A stretch of 64,000 nucleotides of DNA from Acanthopleura granulata (taxonomy: Eukaryota > Mollusca > Polyplacophora > Chitonida > Chitonidae): positions 995,667 to 1,059,666 of the forward strand of contig JABBOT010000080.1 in the NCBI GenBank assembly GCA_016165875.1, given 5' to 3'. The translations under genes and the position numbers were made by a program. The number at the start of each line of letters is the position of its first letter. Positions within the stretch are counted from its first letter, which is position 1. The notes under the pieces are model-generated. The model saw only the letters and a program-made list of their open reading frames with translations. It was not told the origin of the DNA and searched no databases. This document shows, in pieces, positions 21,413 to 34,019 of this stretch.

Positions 21413-24400
21413 CTACAGTATATTAAAAGTATCTGATACAAAACTGGCGCTGTTAGAGTTAGAAATCGTGTGATCTGATACAGCCCTTTGTCGGCAATCC
21501 TGGGTTAATTCATTGCCGATTGGTGTCTTGTCTGAAACTAATATTTTTACATTTTATCGGGCTTGATTCTCAGTTTTACGGGACCAATTAAAATTCTAGC
21601 TTGACTGGTGTTGGAAATGATATAACTGAGAGGAGGTAAATTGGGTTGGATGTCTGCCCATTCTAATGTTACAACAGCGTTAAATAGTGCAAAGTCCCAA
21701 ACGATATAAGCAGCGGCGTAGTAACAGCAATCAGCAAACCGTCTCCTCTTTCTCCAAGTTGGACTGTAAGTAAGTAAAACCCGTAAGTACCGAGTCGGTA
21801 ATGGTAACCTAGGTCATTCCGTGTCCTTATCCAGAATATAGTAGAGTCTACAATCCGCGAGTGTCTACTGATTAATGGTTTGGGGGTAACATTTCGATTT
21901 GTTTACATAAATTTATTTTATTTCCCTCAGATACCCCTGGACATAGTATCATAAGGCATTTCCCTATTTCTGACATACAAGATCTCGTGGGTTTGTAAAT
22001 CATTTATTCCGTGGAGTTTTTGGCATGGGAACATGGTAAGTAGGCTTCATGTTTCTGTAAGAGTCCTGTTGTTGTTGCGGTACGTCGACATGTGTTGACG
22101 TCTCACCTTCAGCCCCATGTGCATAACCCTCAGCCCGAGGTGATGCCCTCCAGTCATAGCCAGCCCATGCCTGGTAATTATTGCTACTGTATAGTTTTAA
22201 AGTATGTGGGGCGAGCTGAAATTTGCCTGTTTCTTTCATGCTGATGTACATACATACACATATGGTTCTCATCAAAAGAACAGATTTCCCAGAATTCTTA
22301 CATTAGCCATGAACCTGGCTTGTGTCCATATTGTTGCCAGGCATAATAGTTTGTTCCCTCCGATGGAATTCATAGTTCCACCCGGACACATTTAGCTTCC
22401 CTCAGGTCAGACTTATCCACACAATTTCTATCCATGTATGAAAGTATAAGCGACTAGTGGCTAGAAACGTCAATCGCTCAGCATGGCGCTAATTGTCTTC
22501 AACCAGGTCCACGATAAATATTAATGACTGTCGGCTGTACAAACAAACGGACTGACCGACAGGATGGGCGTTGGGCTTTTCCATGGGCGTGCGAGGAATC
22601 GCATATAACTATCACCAAAGAGTTAATATCCAATCACAGATAATGTATACTAATATGTGTATAAGCATCCGCCATCTGTAGCATCTTATTGGTCCTACGT
22701 GTATGTTGGTGGCGCCATGCAGATTATCCAGTCATGGTTCGTACAGGCAAATCGAACTCTTTCTGCTATAATGTTTCAAATATTAGTAACCGTGAATATT
22801 ATCCACATGTTAAAAAAAATTAAATAAAAAATGTTGCAATAACTTGAGTAAGGAGAGATCGTTATTTATAATTCTTACGCTTAAAGTGTTTTAAAGTGTT
22901 TATTGAATAAGTAAGCTACAGTTACTTTCTTCATTGTTTATATGTGTACATTAAGAGGCTCAGCAGGCAGTCACGATCAGTGTCTGTGTGTAGCAATGGC
23001 GAGCTTTCTGTTCAAATACAGGTGTCTAACAGGTAGTTTTGCGTTAAACAGGTAACACAAAGTATTGCAACTACGCAGAGAACTTCGTCAGCCGCGCTCA
23101 GGTGAGCATCTGTTTGCCAGTGCCTTGTCACCTTGCAGATGGCTGGCGTATACATGTGCCTCACAGATCCGTCTTTGTCGCGACGTTACACAAGCGCACA
23201 TGTCCGAAATTGCTCAGTCCAACATGCCAGTCTCACGTCTTTCACCATGTAGTAGTTACATCTTAGGTCAGAAGACCTGGAGTGAAAGAAAAACAGTGAT
23301 GACAGCGAGACGAATACTTTCACACCCTAACCTCAAATTTTCATCATTTATCATCAGTCTTTCTTTTTTTAAAATTTTTTCTCCAAGAAAATCACTGACA
23401 AGAAAAGAAGGCAACCAACATTTTAGTGATGATTCATCCCCAGGGATGCACAGCAGCCTGCTACTGCTTTCTTTACCAAGTCCATAGGAAAATAACGCAA
23501 GCTCAGAAAATCCCATAAAATGTTCACAAGCCACGGCTTTGTCCAGGCAGTCGAGTGTATTATCTTCATGACCAACAAGTAGAGAAGCTCCTTCCCGGGA
23601 ACCAATAGCTTAAGGCCATAGAAAATGCTGGACATAATTTCCGTTGCACCCTGATTCCCAGGAATCGCCGTACTGCATATTTAAAAGCTCTTATTTGTCT
23701 ACACAATTTAGATAAGGGCCTTATTATAGTTGTAAGATCGGTTGGCCATGCTCTTAACTTTACTTCCACTTTAACCGTTCGGAATCATTGAATTCGCGCG
23801 GTCTTGTCGTCTGTGCTGTCCACAAAGTGCTAAAGCTGGTCGGGTCGAAAAGAGGTTTCTTTTGATTCTTTAACTGATATCACCTTGTAAGTTATGACGA
23901 TAGTACCTTATTTGTGCCAGCAGTCCTTGCAGGAATACATTTGTGTTCACCGAGATGTTATGGTCTGCATTTATCCCAGTTATCAAGGTGACATGAGATC
24001 CGAATCACTGTAGGTTTACAACTTTGATGTGCTGAGTAGGCCTACATGATCAGTGATCAGTTCAAGATCAGTGAATAGAAGAATGCAGGTCTGTATTTCT
24101 GAAAGCAAGGTTGGCAAGAATGAAAGAGATCTGAGATCTTGGGGCCCGATATACGATGACAACATGTGGAAATAGAGTTTAATTTTCTACATTGTCGCGT
24201 GCCTAATTTAATATTTGGCCTACGTCTCATGTGGACGAAAAATCCGGTGCACACGCCTGTATAATGCACACGCCAACACAACGGTTACGGCCGTAAAAAT
24301 ACTTTTACTGATATCAAGTGCTAATCCGTGTGGTAGGCTAAACGAGCCCTGTTTTTGTGGTTTGTGGCCACTAACTGTTGCCGATATACAGTCGCTGGCG

Positions 24401-26899
24401 AGCTCACACAGAAATAATATTCAAGTGAACTAATATTTGTCCGATCCAAGTCGTTATACAGATAGTTTGTATATAACACGAAAGGGTCTACCGATGCAGG
24501 GGGGGGGGGGACGGAGTAGGGGGTGGACCGGTATGGGTTTGACCATTCCTTCAGAGCCGAAACACACAGGTTTGGGTGGCTGGAGAATATGGTCACTTAA
24601 CTGTGGTCATGAGGCTTGGTCAAGGGGTGCAGTATTATAAGCTCGTTGTCACAGCAACGTGCTTAGGCCTATCTACAACATGTTTCGGCAGCGAGCAACT
24701 AAAATGTAATAAAAGGTATATTTCATGAACATGAAAAAATATATGTTTCATGTGCACTGAAGGCAGTTAAGTGGTAGATAATAAAGCTTCCTGGAAGTAT
24801 GGTTTCTTGCCGGCAAAGTCCGTGAGGCCGCAGTCATTATACGCCTGCTATCATCTTGCGAGTGTGTCCACACTGCACTTCTCCACGCTTAAGTGGAGAC
24901 GACATGTTAAAGTACAGTGTTTTATGGGTTTATTCGAAGCGTATAATCTTTTCTGCACACACACCTGAGGTAACTTCATCCTACACTTGTACTGTCGTCT
25001 GGCAACCACGCAGACCTGGTAAGCGATGGACTGTGTTTAATCTTGTCTGAGCAGAAAACCATTCTTGAAAAGCTCAGACATGATTAAAACAGAATTTCAA
25101 AATGTAACAAAAACTTTGTAAAATGGCCTAACGTGGGTTTAGAAGGCGACGAAAGTCACGTGACCCAAAGAGAACACTCAAAGACCAGGGTATTTTCCAC
25201 AACCAGACGATGTGTAGTTACCATTCATATCAGTGTTATAAGAGGAATTATGAATCCCTCTTAACATTACGATAAAATCCAGTCCAATTTTGAGTTGTTG
25301 ATGCATATGGATAAGGCGTTACCTGGTAGTGATTTATAAAATTTCCTATAATTTCTAAATCAGTGAAGTGAAGTGAGCGCAACTCGTGTACGCGAGATGC
25401 GCGTCGGTATAAGTAAATGGCTTAACCAGCAGAAATATGAGTGGAAATTGGATTAAGGGTTTCATGGGAGATGATAAATCAACAGGACAGGAAACGTTAG
25501 GCATCATGAATTTTACGCTTGCATTTGCAATGATCTCAGAATATTTATTACAGCAATTGTAAGTATAAAGTATCTTTAGAGCGATTTCACATACTGACCT
25601 ACGAGAAAAGAATCCATCCCTCACAGGCCTACTGTCATCATCATTTCACTTCAGCGATCAGTTTTAGACTTCACAGAAATCCCGGCTAACAACTTCCCTC
25701 ATGCCATGTAAAATATTTGGTTTTGGCCCGACAAAAGATAAATTCAGCACGAGCTACGATACTTATACTGTCCACTCTGATGGTGAAACTAACAAAATAA
25801 AGCTTGGTTCGAGTCAACAAATCATTGATCTGATAGAATTGTAAAGACAGATTCCTGCCCATACATAACTATCACGGCAAACAACGATTTCTGTCTGTTA
25901 CTGAGGAGTACATTGGTTACCACTGATCTGACTACGAACAAAGTAACAGCGGGCCAAGATGGATATGGGTATAAACTGGTGCATGACTTTAACCTAAGAG
26001 TTGTTAAGGTTAAGTTATACAGACAAGCCTTCGTAATCGTACATATGTTACTCTCAGGCTGATAATAACCGATGGCCTCGTCATGGTCATCTGATTCTAT
26101 ACCTGGTCTGGTCATCAGCTAATGGGAGATTGCAGGAGGATAATGCTCAAACCCTCTACTTTAGACTGACCAAACTATGTCTGCTTTTGTACTATAGTTT
26201 GACTGACTGCCTAAATATGATTAATAGAGAGGTGGCTTTGTGTACAGAAAAACGTCCTAACTGATGTTCAGATCGAGACAGGAGTACAGTAATTTGTTCA
26301 GATCTGGGATTCGCCTGGCGACTGCAGGCAACAGATCTGCGCAGAAAAACAGGCGAAGTCTGGTCAGCTACTGTAGTAGATGTGATTATTATACCATAAG
26401 CGGATCAATCAAAGTCACCTACAGATTGGATTTAAAATTGGGTGAAAATGAAGAATTATAGAAACTCTGATATGGCATTCTGGGATTATTTAATTATAGA
26501 GTTCTCAGATAACAAAGTTCATCGTTTGCGTCATGAGGGCTGGAGTGTTGTCTCTCAATCATCCGCCGGAGAATACAGTCTCATTTACCATCTGCTGACC
26601 TGCCACTTCACATAGTGGCCAGCTTAAGGAGGTTGTAATGTGTGGTCGGCCTGGGCTCTGATAAATGACCCGCAATAAAGACAGCCAGTCAGCCGTTCAA
26701 TCGGGCCTATATGTATGCACAGAATGATGTGTAATCTGATCAGTTAAGTATATAACCGTGAATGTATCTAGAAGTAATTTGGCCAGATTTTGGTCGATCA
26801 CTGAAAAATATTGATGTGTTTGAATGCTGAAAGGTTGCATCTCGGTACTTAGAAATGGGTAAACGCAATAGTGATAACTGACTGGGACAGTTTTTATCC
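21413..26899. other. Intergenic stretch without recognised genes
   Basis: About 5.5 kb. The longest open frame (23065-23487, plus, 140 codons) has no domain or signal I recognise. A poly-G tract lies near 24500-24510. I see no RNA gene. Confidence 0.4.
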
Positions 26900-27155
26900 T
26901 GGTTGCAAAAGTTTACATCACTACACTACTGGGTAGCCGTCGTGGTGATAAGTGACTTATAGGCTACACGGTTCTGATCCTAGTATATAAAAGTTACATC
27001 CTTATACCCAGCTATGTGTAACCGTCGTGGTGATAAGTGATTGTAAAGCTTTGATCCTAGTTACCAAAGTTTACATCTCTATACTCAGTAGTGTGTAACC
27101 GCCGTGGTGATAAGTGACTTGTACACTTACAAAAGGTTACATATCTCTACTCAGC
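26900..27155. repeat. ~85-bp tandem repeat, three copies plus a part
   Basis: Each copy carries TGTGTAACCGTCGTGGTGAT and AAGTGACTT, spaced about 85-90 bp, with AAAGTTTACATC and CTATACTCAG between. Confidence 0.7.
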
Positions 27156-30100
27156 AAACTCTCGTCTATGATGTCTACAAGGACGCTCTCCCCCAGGGCG
27201 ATGGGCTTCAGGTGTTACGGCCGGAGAGCGTCAACAGATGTCCCTGGGCCACCCATCAGCCCCACGTGTGTAAACACTAGGGAGCGGAGAGAGCAGCGGT
27301 GATGAAGGCATAACCAGCGAGTGGAGCGCACAGAGACTCACACTGTCCGCTGCCAGATCTCTGATCTATCACAGACGGCTCATAACCAAGTCGTTACCGG
27401 CTTCACCGACGCTAACATCTCAGGCCCTGTGGTAAAGGAGGCTACTTAGCCACGGTCTTACACTCTCCTTCACTTAGTGAAAACTAGAAAACTGTGGAAA
27501 GATGGAAACTGGGGAGTGTTTGAACCACTCATTTGATTAGTCAGATAATCAATACACTTGTCGGTCAGTAAAGTACAATCAGTATAATGCATGTAATCAA
27601 GCAGGTCTTTTCTTATTGGAAACACCACTCCTCCTGATGACTGACCACTTCATTTCCCCCCTCGACCCCCCCCCCTCACTTCCCTGCCCATTTGGCAGGA
27701 CATAGGGGTAAGGAGGAGGAATTATAAGTTCTCTATAAGCGTTATACACGAGGGATTATCCTTAATACCCACACCTGAGGAAACAGCACTGTGTTTGAAC
27801 AGTGCAATACTGTTTGCACTCAGGTTTACACTCACTTTCGAATCTGACACCTCTTTGTCCAGCAGGATTATTGTTTAGTGGTGAAAGGTACATATGATAT
27901 TATACTGCAAGATAGGGACCAGATGTTCAAAAGTGCTTGATTGTTTTCAGTACCTTGAAATTCAGTAATTCTGATAAATTAACACCGCCAGGATAGGTGA
28001 TTAGAAATGTTTTCAGCCATGAATAAATCTTGGTTTGAATCCACGACCATGTTTCCTAAGCGGACAACGGTCATTTGTTGATAGGCTTTATATAAAGTGC
28101 TCGCATGTCTTCCTGGGAAACAGTCGTCGATTTGCCTTTGTAAATGCGTGTTATCCTTTTAAACACATGCAATTAATTAAAAGAGAGCTCTTGGCGGAGC
28201 CCTTCTGACTATTTTTCTGTGCGTGATTTGGGCTTGTTTCTTGAGTTTATATAATAAAATGTCAATGAAACCGCACTTAGATCACTTAAGATATCCTGAC
28301 AGAGCTGAGTTTTTGCCTGTTTTCACCCTGTCTCAAGCACCCGTGTCAGTTAATAGAAACTTTGTCCAGTGAAGAACCAAAGGCGACCCCCCCCCTCTCC
28401 TTGATGAGTGAGGGTCACGCTGATGTAAATTGCGGGATGACGGAGCTGGTAAAACACACAGACACCTCTCGCCTTCAGTAAGATTAGATGATGAAGAAAC
28501 ACAAAAGCCACGTGTGCTGAATTTGTCAATGTTTACCACCTAACGGCCAATCGCGTGTAACCTTACACTGAGCCCGATGGGGTACCCTATATACCACAGA
28601 CCGCACCCCGCCTACAGTTGCCCTAACGGGGGTTCTAGTTACGTGGTGTTCTGGCCACAGTGAATACACAGAGTCGGGTGAAGACAAGATGCTCTCATTT
28701 ATCTTAAGCGATTGTGTAAATAAACATCAAACGAGAGACGCGTGGAATAAACCGTATTGTGACCTGTAAATAATACACCAATCTGACGCACAGTCTCACG
28801 CATTCAGCGGTAAAACCGGCGTCCCGTCGTTGGTGAGGCAAAGGTGACATAGGTTAGCCGGTGAGATACGGCCTCATTGATTCGCAACTCCGCTCCTGTC
28901 AACTGTTCCAGGGTTCCATTATTCTTCACATGATAAGTGATAATAGGCGATTAATCGGGGCAATTATCACCTAGTCAACACGTGTGTCAAGTTCGGTAGA
29001 ACTATACGCATCTCAGCAGAGGCCAGGCCGGCCGATAAGTGCCCACTCAGCACATCCAAACTTTATTCACGCCCACCGTTCCTGAATGACAGGCTTTATC
29101 TGGTAGTCAATAAAAGTCTTGTCAGCACTGCCGTAATGCTTCATAGGCGTTCCTATGTATAAAAGACAGCATGATCAAAAAGAGTGTATTATGTATTGTA
29201 GGGTCGTGCAATGCCATTGTACAATGTCTTGGTCTAAAGCTTAATCTGATTTGAACACGACCTTTGTCTGAGCCGACATCGATACATATAATGTCAAACC
29301 CAGGATCAAGTGCCAAAAATGGACGCATCCTGCAATCGGCATGAGTGTACGAGGCCTATAAACCAAGAGGGTCGTGGTTTCAAATGTTCCGACATTATGG
29401 GAATCATTCATAAAGCAAAGGTTGCACAAAATTCCAATCACACCTGAACGGGATCAGTTTAACTTTCCAAATGCCTTAACACACGTTACCCTAATAACAA
29501 TTGTTTATCCAAAATATTCTATGCAGATAAGATGTGAACGCACGGAAGATGATGTCTTTATATAACCATACACACTATCTATCTATATACATGGATTCGT
29601 TAAGTGTACTCCAAAGGAGGAAACGGATGCAAATCTCAAGAAGCCTCAAAAGCTTACGGTTAAAATTTTTATTCCATTATATAACGGTTATTTGACGTTT
29701 AACACCTTGTCCCTCTTGATTTTGCACCGGTGTGGCTGTAGGGCTTTTAGCATCACGTATATCACACTGACGTGAGAGGTAAATCTCTCTTTATTAATTA
29801 ATCAATTATTTGCTCTGTACATCGTAATAAAACATACATTTCACCTAAATTCTAAAGATTTGATTCAATTCTGTGAGTGGAAGAAACTGGACAGAACCTA
29901 AATAGAATAACCGATGTATCTCAATAGGTACCGATGCACCAGACATATCTCCCCTTCATAACACGGCAGCGTAGATATCTGAATGGTGAAACACTTGTCT
30001 GTGCGTGTATCCTGTCAAATCCGCCCAGCCAACCGAAAGGATAAATTAGAATGTGGCATTTTCATAAGTTGACTTTGAGATTTGGTCTTTTCGAGCCTCG

Positions 30101-30988
30101 AGCCTTTTGCTGTTTTCTATGCACATATCACCAACGGCGATATTGTGAAATGGTAACACATTCAACAAGAAACTTTTGCACGCGTGCGCAGACATGGTAT
30201 TTTTTGTTAATGTTCACATGTAGGCTCCAGACATTTTTTCCGTTCGTGTTCACGTTGTCATCTCGCCCATAACACATGTGTTGTCATCACGTGTATAACA
30301 TGCATACCGTTATCCATGCAAGCTATATATGCATGCTTTTAACATAAAGCTGTCCTCACGCCTATAGCGTATGTTGTCACCACACTTGCGCGTAATAAAC
30401 ATGGTAACTGTAAATTGTAACTTTAAAATTGTCCTGAAGCCGTGTTTTGCTTCGTTTTGTTGTCTTTTCTTTTCATTCGTGTGAAACAATGCGTCCTATT
30501 GTGAACTTAGTTGGAAGCAATTTAATTAATGATCCCCAGTTCACTAAAAAGAATAAGGACGAAGTTAATTTGTTCTTTTTCTGTTAAACAGTGGAGATGC
30601 CTGAGCATAAGAAGTGAACACTTTTGTCACAGCATGGCTTGACAAAAATACACCGTAGTACACAAAATCAGGATACTGAGTATGAAGAGCATGCTCTTAG
30701 AAATGCATAGTTAGTACCGTTCAGCTTGAAAATTAGGAGTGGGACCTTTTGTTAAGCCAAATAGTGTGTATATTAATATGTTCTCCAGGATAGTTTCGAA
30801 AATGGAGTGTAAGCGACACGGGACAGCAATTGCATATCCCTTAAGTGACAATCCACAACACTCTACATTCAACAGACGAGATTTAAAACATGACAAATAA
30901 CTGTCAAAAACAGTGACTTTAGGAATACCTCTGCAAGCGAAGTATATATATATTACATGCTCGACTATTTTGAACAAGGTATACCATC
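27156..30988. other. Intergenic stretch without recognised genes
   Basis: About 3.8 kb. The 28.9-29.1 kb part has several GATAAG-type strings and is relatively rich in G+C. This could be regulatory, but sequence alone does not show it. Confidence 0.3.
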
Positions 30989-32245
30989 CGTCGCTGACTG
31001 TTGGAAACGTCGACTGTTACGAATGAAGTAGCATGTTCTGTCGATGACTGTTGAAAACATCGACAGTTACGAACCATGTACCATGTTCTGTCACTGATTG
31101 TTGAAAACATCGACTCTAACGAACAAGGTGTCATATTCTGTCGCTGACTGTTGAAAACGTCGCCTGTTACGATCAAGATTCCACTTTAGCTGACTGTTGA
31201 AAACGTCAAATGATACGAACATGGATTCAAGTAAAACGAAGCATATATGCTAACTGCAGTTCGTGTCATCGTGTGTTATAACTGCAAGCACCGACTGCCA
31301 TGTACGAACACGGTCTATTAGGGCTTGCCATGTTAATATTCAGATCGCCAACAACTGTTACAAAAGCTCTGTCATAGACAAGTGAGAGCATGGAATGTTT
31401 TGGACAAGTCTTTTCATTGCCCATTGCCTGGCGCCATTGACTGGAGCGAATACCCTGGAATATTGACTATTACGGACACGACCCGGAAACATCGTGGGTG
31501 TCCTGAATATTGGGTATTACGACCTTGAATTATGGTGAAAGCTTTAGTCGAAAATATTAGTCATTACGAACATGACCATGAATATTGTTGAAGTCTAAAA
31601 TATTGACTGTTATGAGCAAGGTGCTGAAATATTGTTGAAGTCTGGAATATTTATTATTGAGAACATATCTCTTGAAGTACTAGAATATTGCCTATTAAAA
31701 ATGGGGTTCTCGAGTGTTGTGGGAGTCCAGAAGGATAGGTTGTGTAAACAAGGTTCTGAAGTACAAGTTTAGAATATTGACTATTAGGAAACAAGGTTGT
31801 GAAGTGTTGTGGAAGTCCAGAAGCTTAGCTGTGATAAATTGGATTCTGAAGTATTGTGGACGCTCAAAAGATCGACTGTTACAAACGAGGTTTTGAGGTA
31901 TTATGGTTGAAGCTCAGAAGACCGACTATTACAAACAAGGTTCTGAACTATTGTGGAAGCTAGGTAGGTCGACTCAGGCCCAGCTCGTGCTCTCCGGCCG
32001 TACGTGGGAAGGTCTGCCAGCAACCTGCGGATGGTTCTGGGTTTCTCCCTGGCTCTGCCCCGTTTCCTCCCACCGTAATGCTGGCCGCCGTCGTGTGACT
32101 AAAATATTCTTAAGTTCTTAAAATACGAGGTTCTTAAGTATACTGTTGAAGTTCAAAATATTGACTATTACAGACAAGGTTCTGGAATACTGTGGAAGTG
32201 AAGAAGAATAGCTATTACACGTACAGGGTTCTGGAATATTGTATA
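30989..32245. repeat. 46-50-bp diverged tandem array, broken by a SINE
   Basis: The first five units are ~50 bp (TCGCTGACTGTTGGAAACGT ... CATGTTCTG). Later units are ~46-48 bp (GAATATTGACTATTACGAAC, AAGGTTCTGAAGTATTGTGG). Both share GACTRTTACGAACAAGGTTC, so they look like one family that changed length, with more diverged sequence between about 31225 and 31440. Confidence 0.7.
31973..32121 (+). mobile_element. SINE inserted in a tandem array
   Basis: CGGCCGTACGTGGGAAGGTC, CAGCAACCTGCGGATGGTT, CCGTAATGCTGGCCGCCGTC and a short tail. Repeat units of the 46-bp array lie on both sides, so the SINE is younger than the array. The tRNA head is largely missing. Confidence 0.65.
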
Positions 32246-32579
32246 ATGCTTTTTGTTACACTGAGCGAGTTACATGGGCTTAGAAAGTGAAGCGGTATGT
32301 GGGTACCGGATTTAACACTTGGATGGACAGGTGTGTAAATAATGTTTGACTCACAAAAGAACAGTCACCTGGTCCTTTGATTTTGTTTAAATACTGCACT
32401 TTCAGAGCAAGACTTAATTTTACAGACATTCGCAAAACCCCTATTCGTATTACTCTATATGTCTAAAGTTCGGACTCGTAAAGAAAAGTAAAAGTGATTT
32501 AGGTAAGTTACTATTATGCAGAGTTTGACTGGTATCACAGACCCTTTGTAAATCAGTGGGCATGTTAATGGTGTGTTTG

Positions 32580-32870
32580 TTCAGACGGACAGACCGGTGA
32601 GGCTGCCTGGGCCAGATTCCCTGCCTGTGTAATTCACACGCTTCCGGCGGCCGCGGAGCGTGAATCTGCCCTGTATTGGGCTGTGATTTCTGGTCGGGGT
32701 GCCCGTGCCCAGTTCGTTGTGTCGGCCTGCGCGTTAAGATGTTAAATCACCCCATATCTCAAGAGGCGCCTTATCTATGGCCTACATTGTTCCGCTATAA
32801 GAGAGTGCCGTCGGCGCATTGGCCGCCCCGGTCGTAACATAACAGCCGACACGTTACCTCGGTGAGTTAG
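32580..32870. other. GC-rich patch upstream of APCDD1
   Basis: About 290 bp of G+C- and CpG-richer sequence in otherwise AT-rich DNA. It ends at a donor-like CCTCG|GTGAGT (GT at 32862). It may be a promoter with a non-coding first exon of APCDD1, 1.1 kb before the first coding exon. This is inference only. Confidence 0.3.
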
Positions 32871-33979
32871 AGTCTGTCTGTGTGACAGGTGACAACCTTA
32901 AGGCCAGCTCCGATAATCAGTGCTCTTACAGGTAAAATTTACTGTCTTACCCAGTTCGTCTTTTACGACCTCCTAATTGATTACAGTTTCTAGCCCAAGT
33001 CGCCCAAGTACCTATTTCCTCTATCAATGACTATGTATATATGTTTATGAGATCGTCCACAAAGCACTGTGCTGTTACTCTCTTGAAGAAATGCTTCAGG
33101 AATAATATCAGGTCAGGATTTGAGCGTTCGGTAGGGGACACGAGAGAAGCCACTCACGGAGGGCAGAGAATGAGAGGCAGGGTGGGGGTACTTAGCGGGC
33201 TGCATGCCAGTGCCTCATTGGCCCAGACCGCCGTCCAAACAAAATCGTAGAACCGAGGGCTGTTCATTTAAGCAAGACACGAACAATCGCGACAGATTTC
33301 TCAAAAGGAATGGACGACCGATAAATGGGCAGCTAGGAAACAGCATCTCTAATAATTAGATAATTAGATACTATCGAAAAAAATTTATATAAGTCCTGTA
33401 TTACGTTGGAGTTCGTGGATCGGGAACCTGTACGGACAGTTCAGCGTTACACCCCGAAACTTCCAGATATCATCAGATATGGGATGAGCGGCTGTACCCC
33501 TGCATATCTTCTTTTATGGTTAAGAACAAATGTTGTAGCGATAATTTCGCTATCCATCAAGCTGTTGTGTCGTTGACATTGTTTCTCGTTATCGCGGCTT
33601 TAATATTGACACATTTCACAGTTTGTTGATTTGTATATATATATAGCTGTATCTGTGTGGAAAATGACGTGGTGATCTGCCGTCCAGAATAGTCTATGAA
33701 GCCAAGAATACACCGGGACAAACGTCATGCGGGGAAGTCACTTCTCGTACACTTGACGTTGGGCAAGCAATCGTGCAGTTATCAAATTGATTTCTGGTGT
33801 AGGGAAGTGTAGCCAATACGCCCCTACGATACTGTGCCTCCGTTGCCCCGCGGGAAGGAACCCGCCGCCCTACCGACAATGCTATTGTGCAGTGACTTGG
33901 TTAAGCCTAAAAGGGAAATTTCATAGCGTCTTAGGCACAGTTTACTCGGAATCATCTGTCTGTCGTATACCGGAGCGCC

Positions 33980-34019
33980 ATGGAGAGATATGCCATTGGA
34001 TTTTGGCTAAGTCTTTTGG
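33980..34019 (+). CDS. APCDD1: APCDD1 coding exon 1 (signal peptide start)
   Basis: ATG to G|GTAAGT, 40 nt, phase 1. It codes MERYAIGFWLSLL and the first base of a glycine. It is chosen because it supplies a start, a hydrophobic signal core and the correct phase for exon 2. Any 5' UTR exon is unknown. Confidence 0.75.

Noticed and set aside
23065..23487. 140-codon open frame
   Set aside because: No domain, no homology I recognise, no splice context, and low-complexity hydrophobic stretches from T-rich DNA.
32375..32381. CTTTGAT, a TCF/LEF site upstream of APCDD1 (a known Wnt target in vertebrates)
   Set aside because: A single 7-mer is expected by chance every few kilobases; no cluster was seen.
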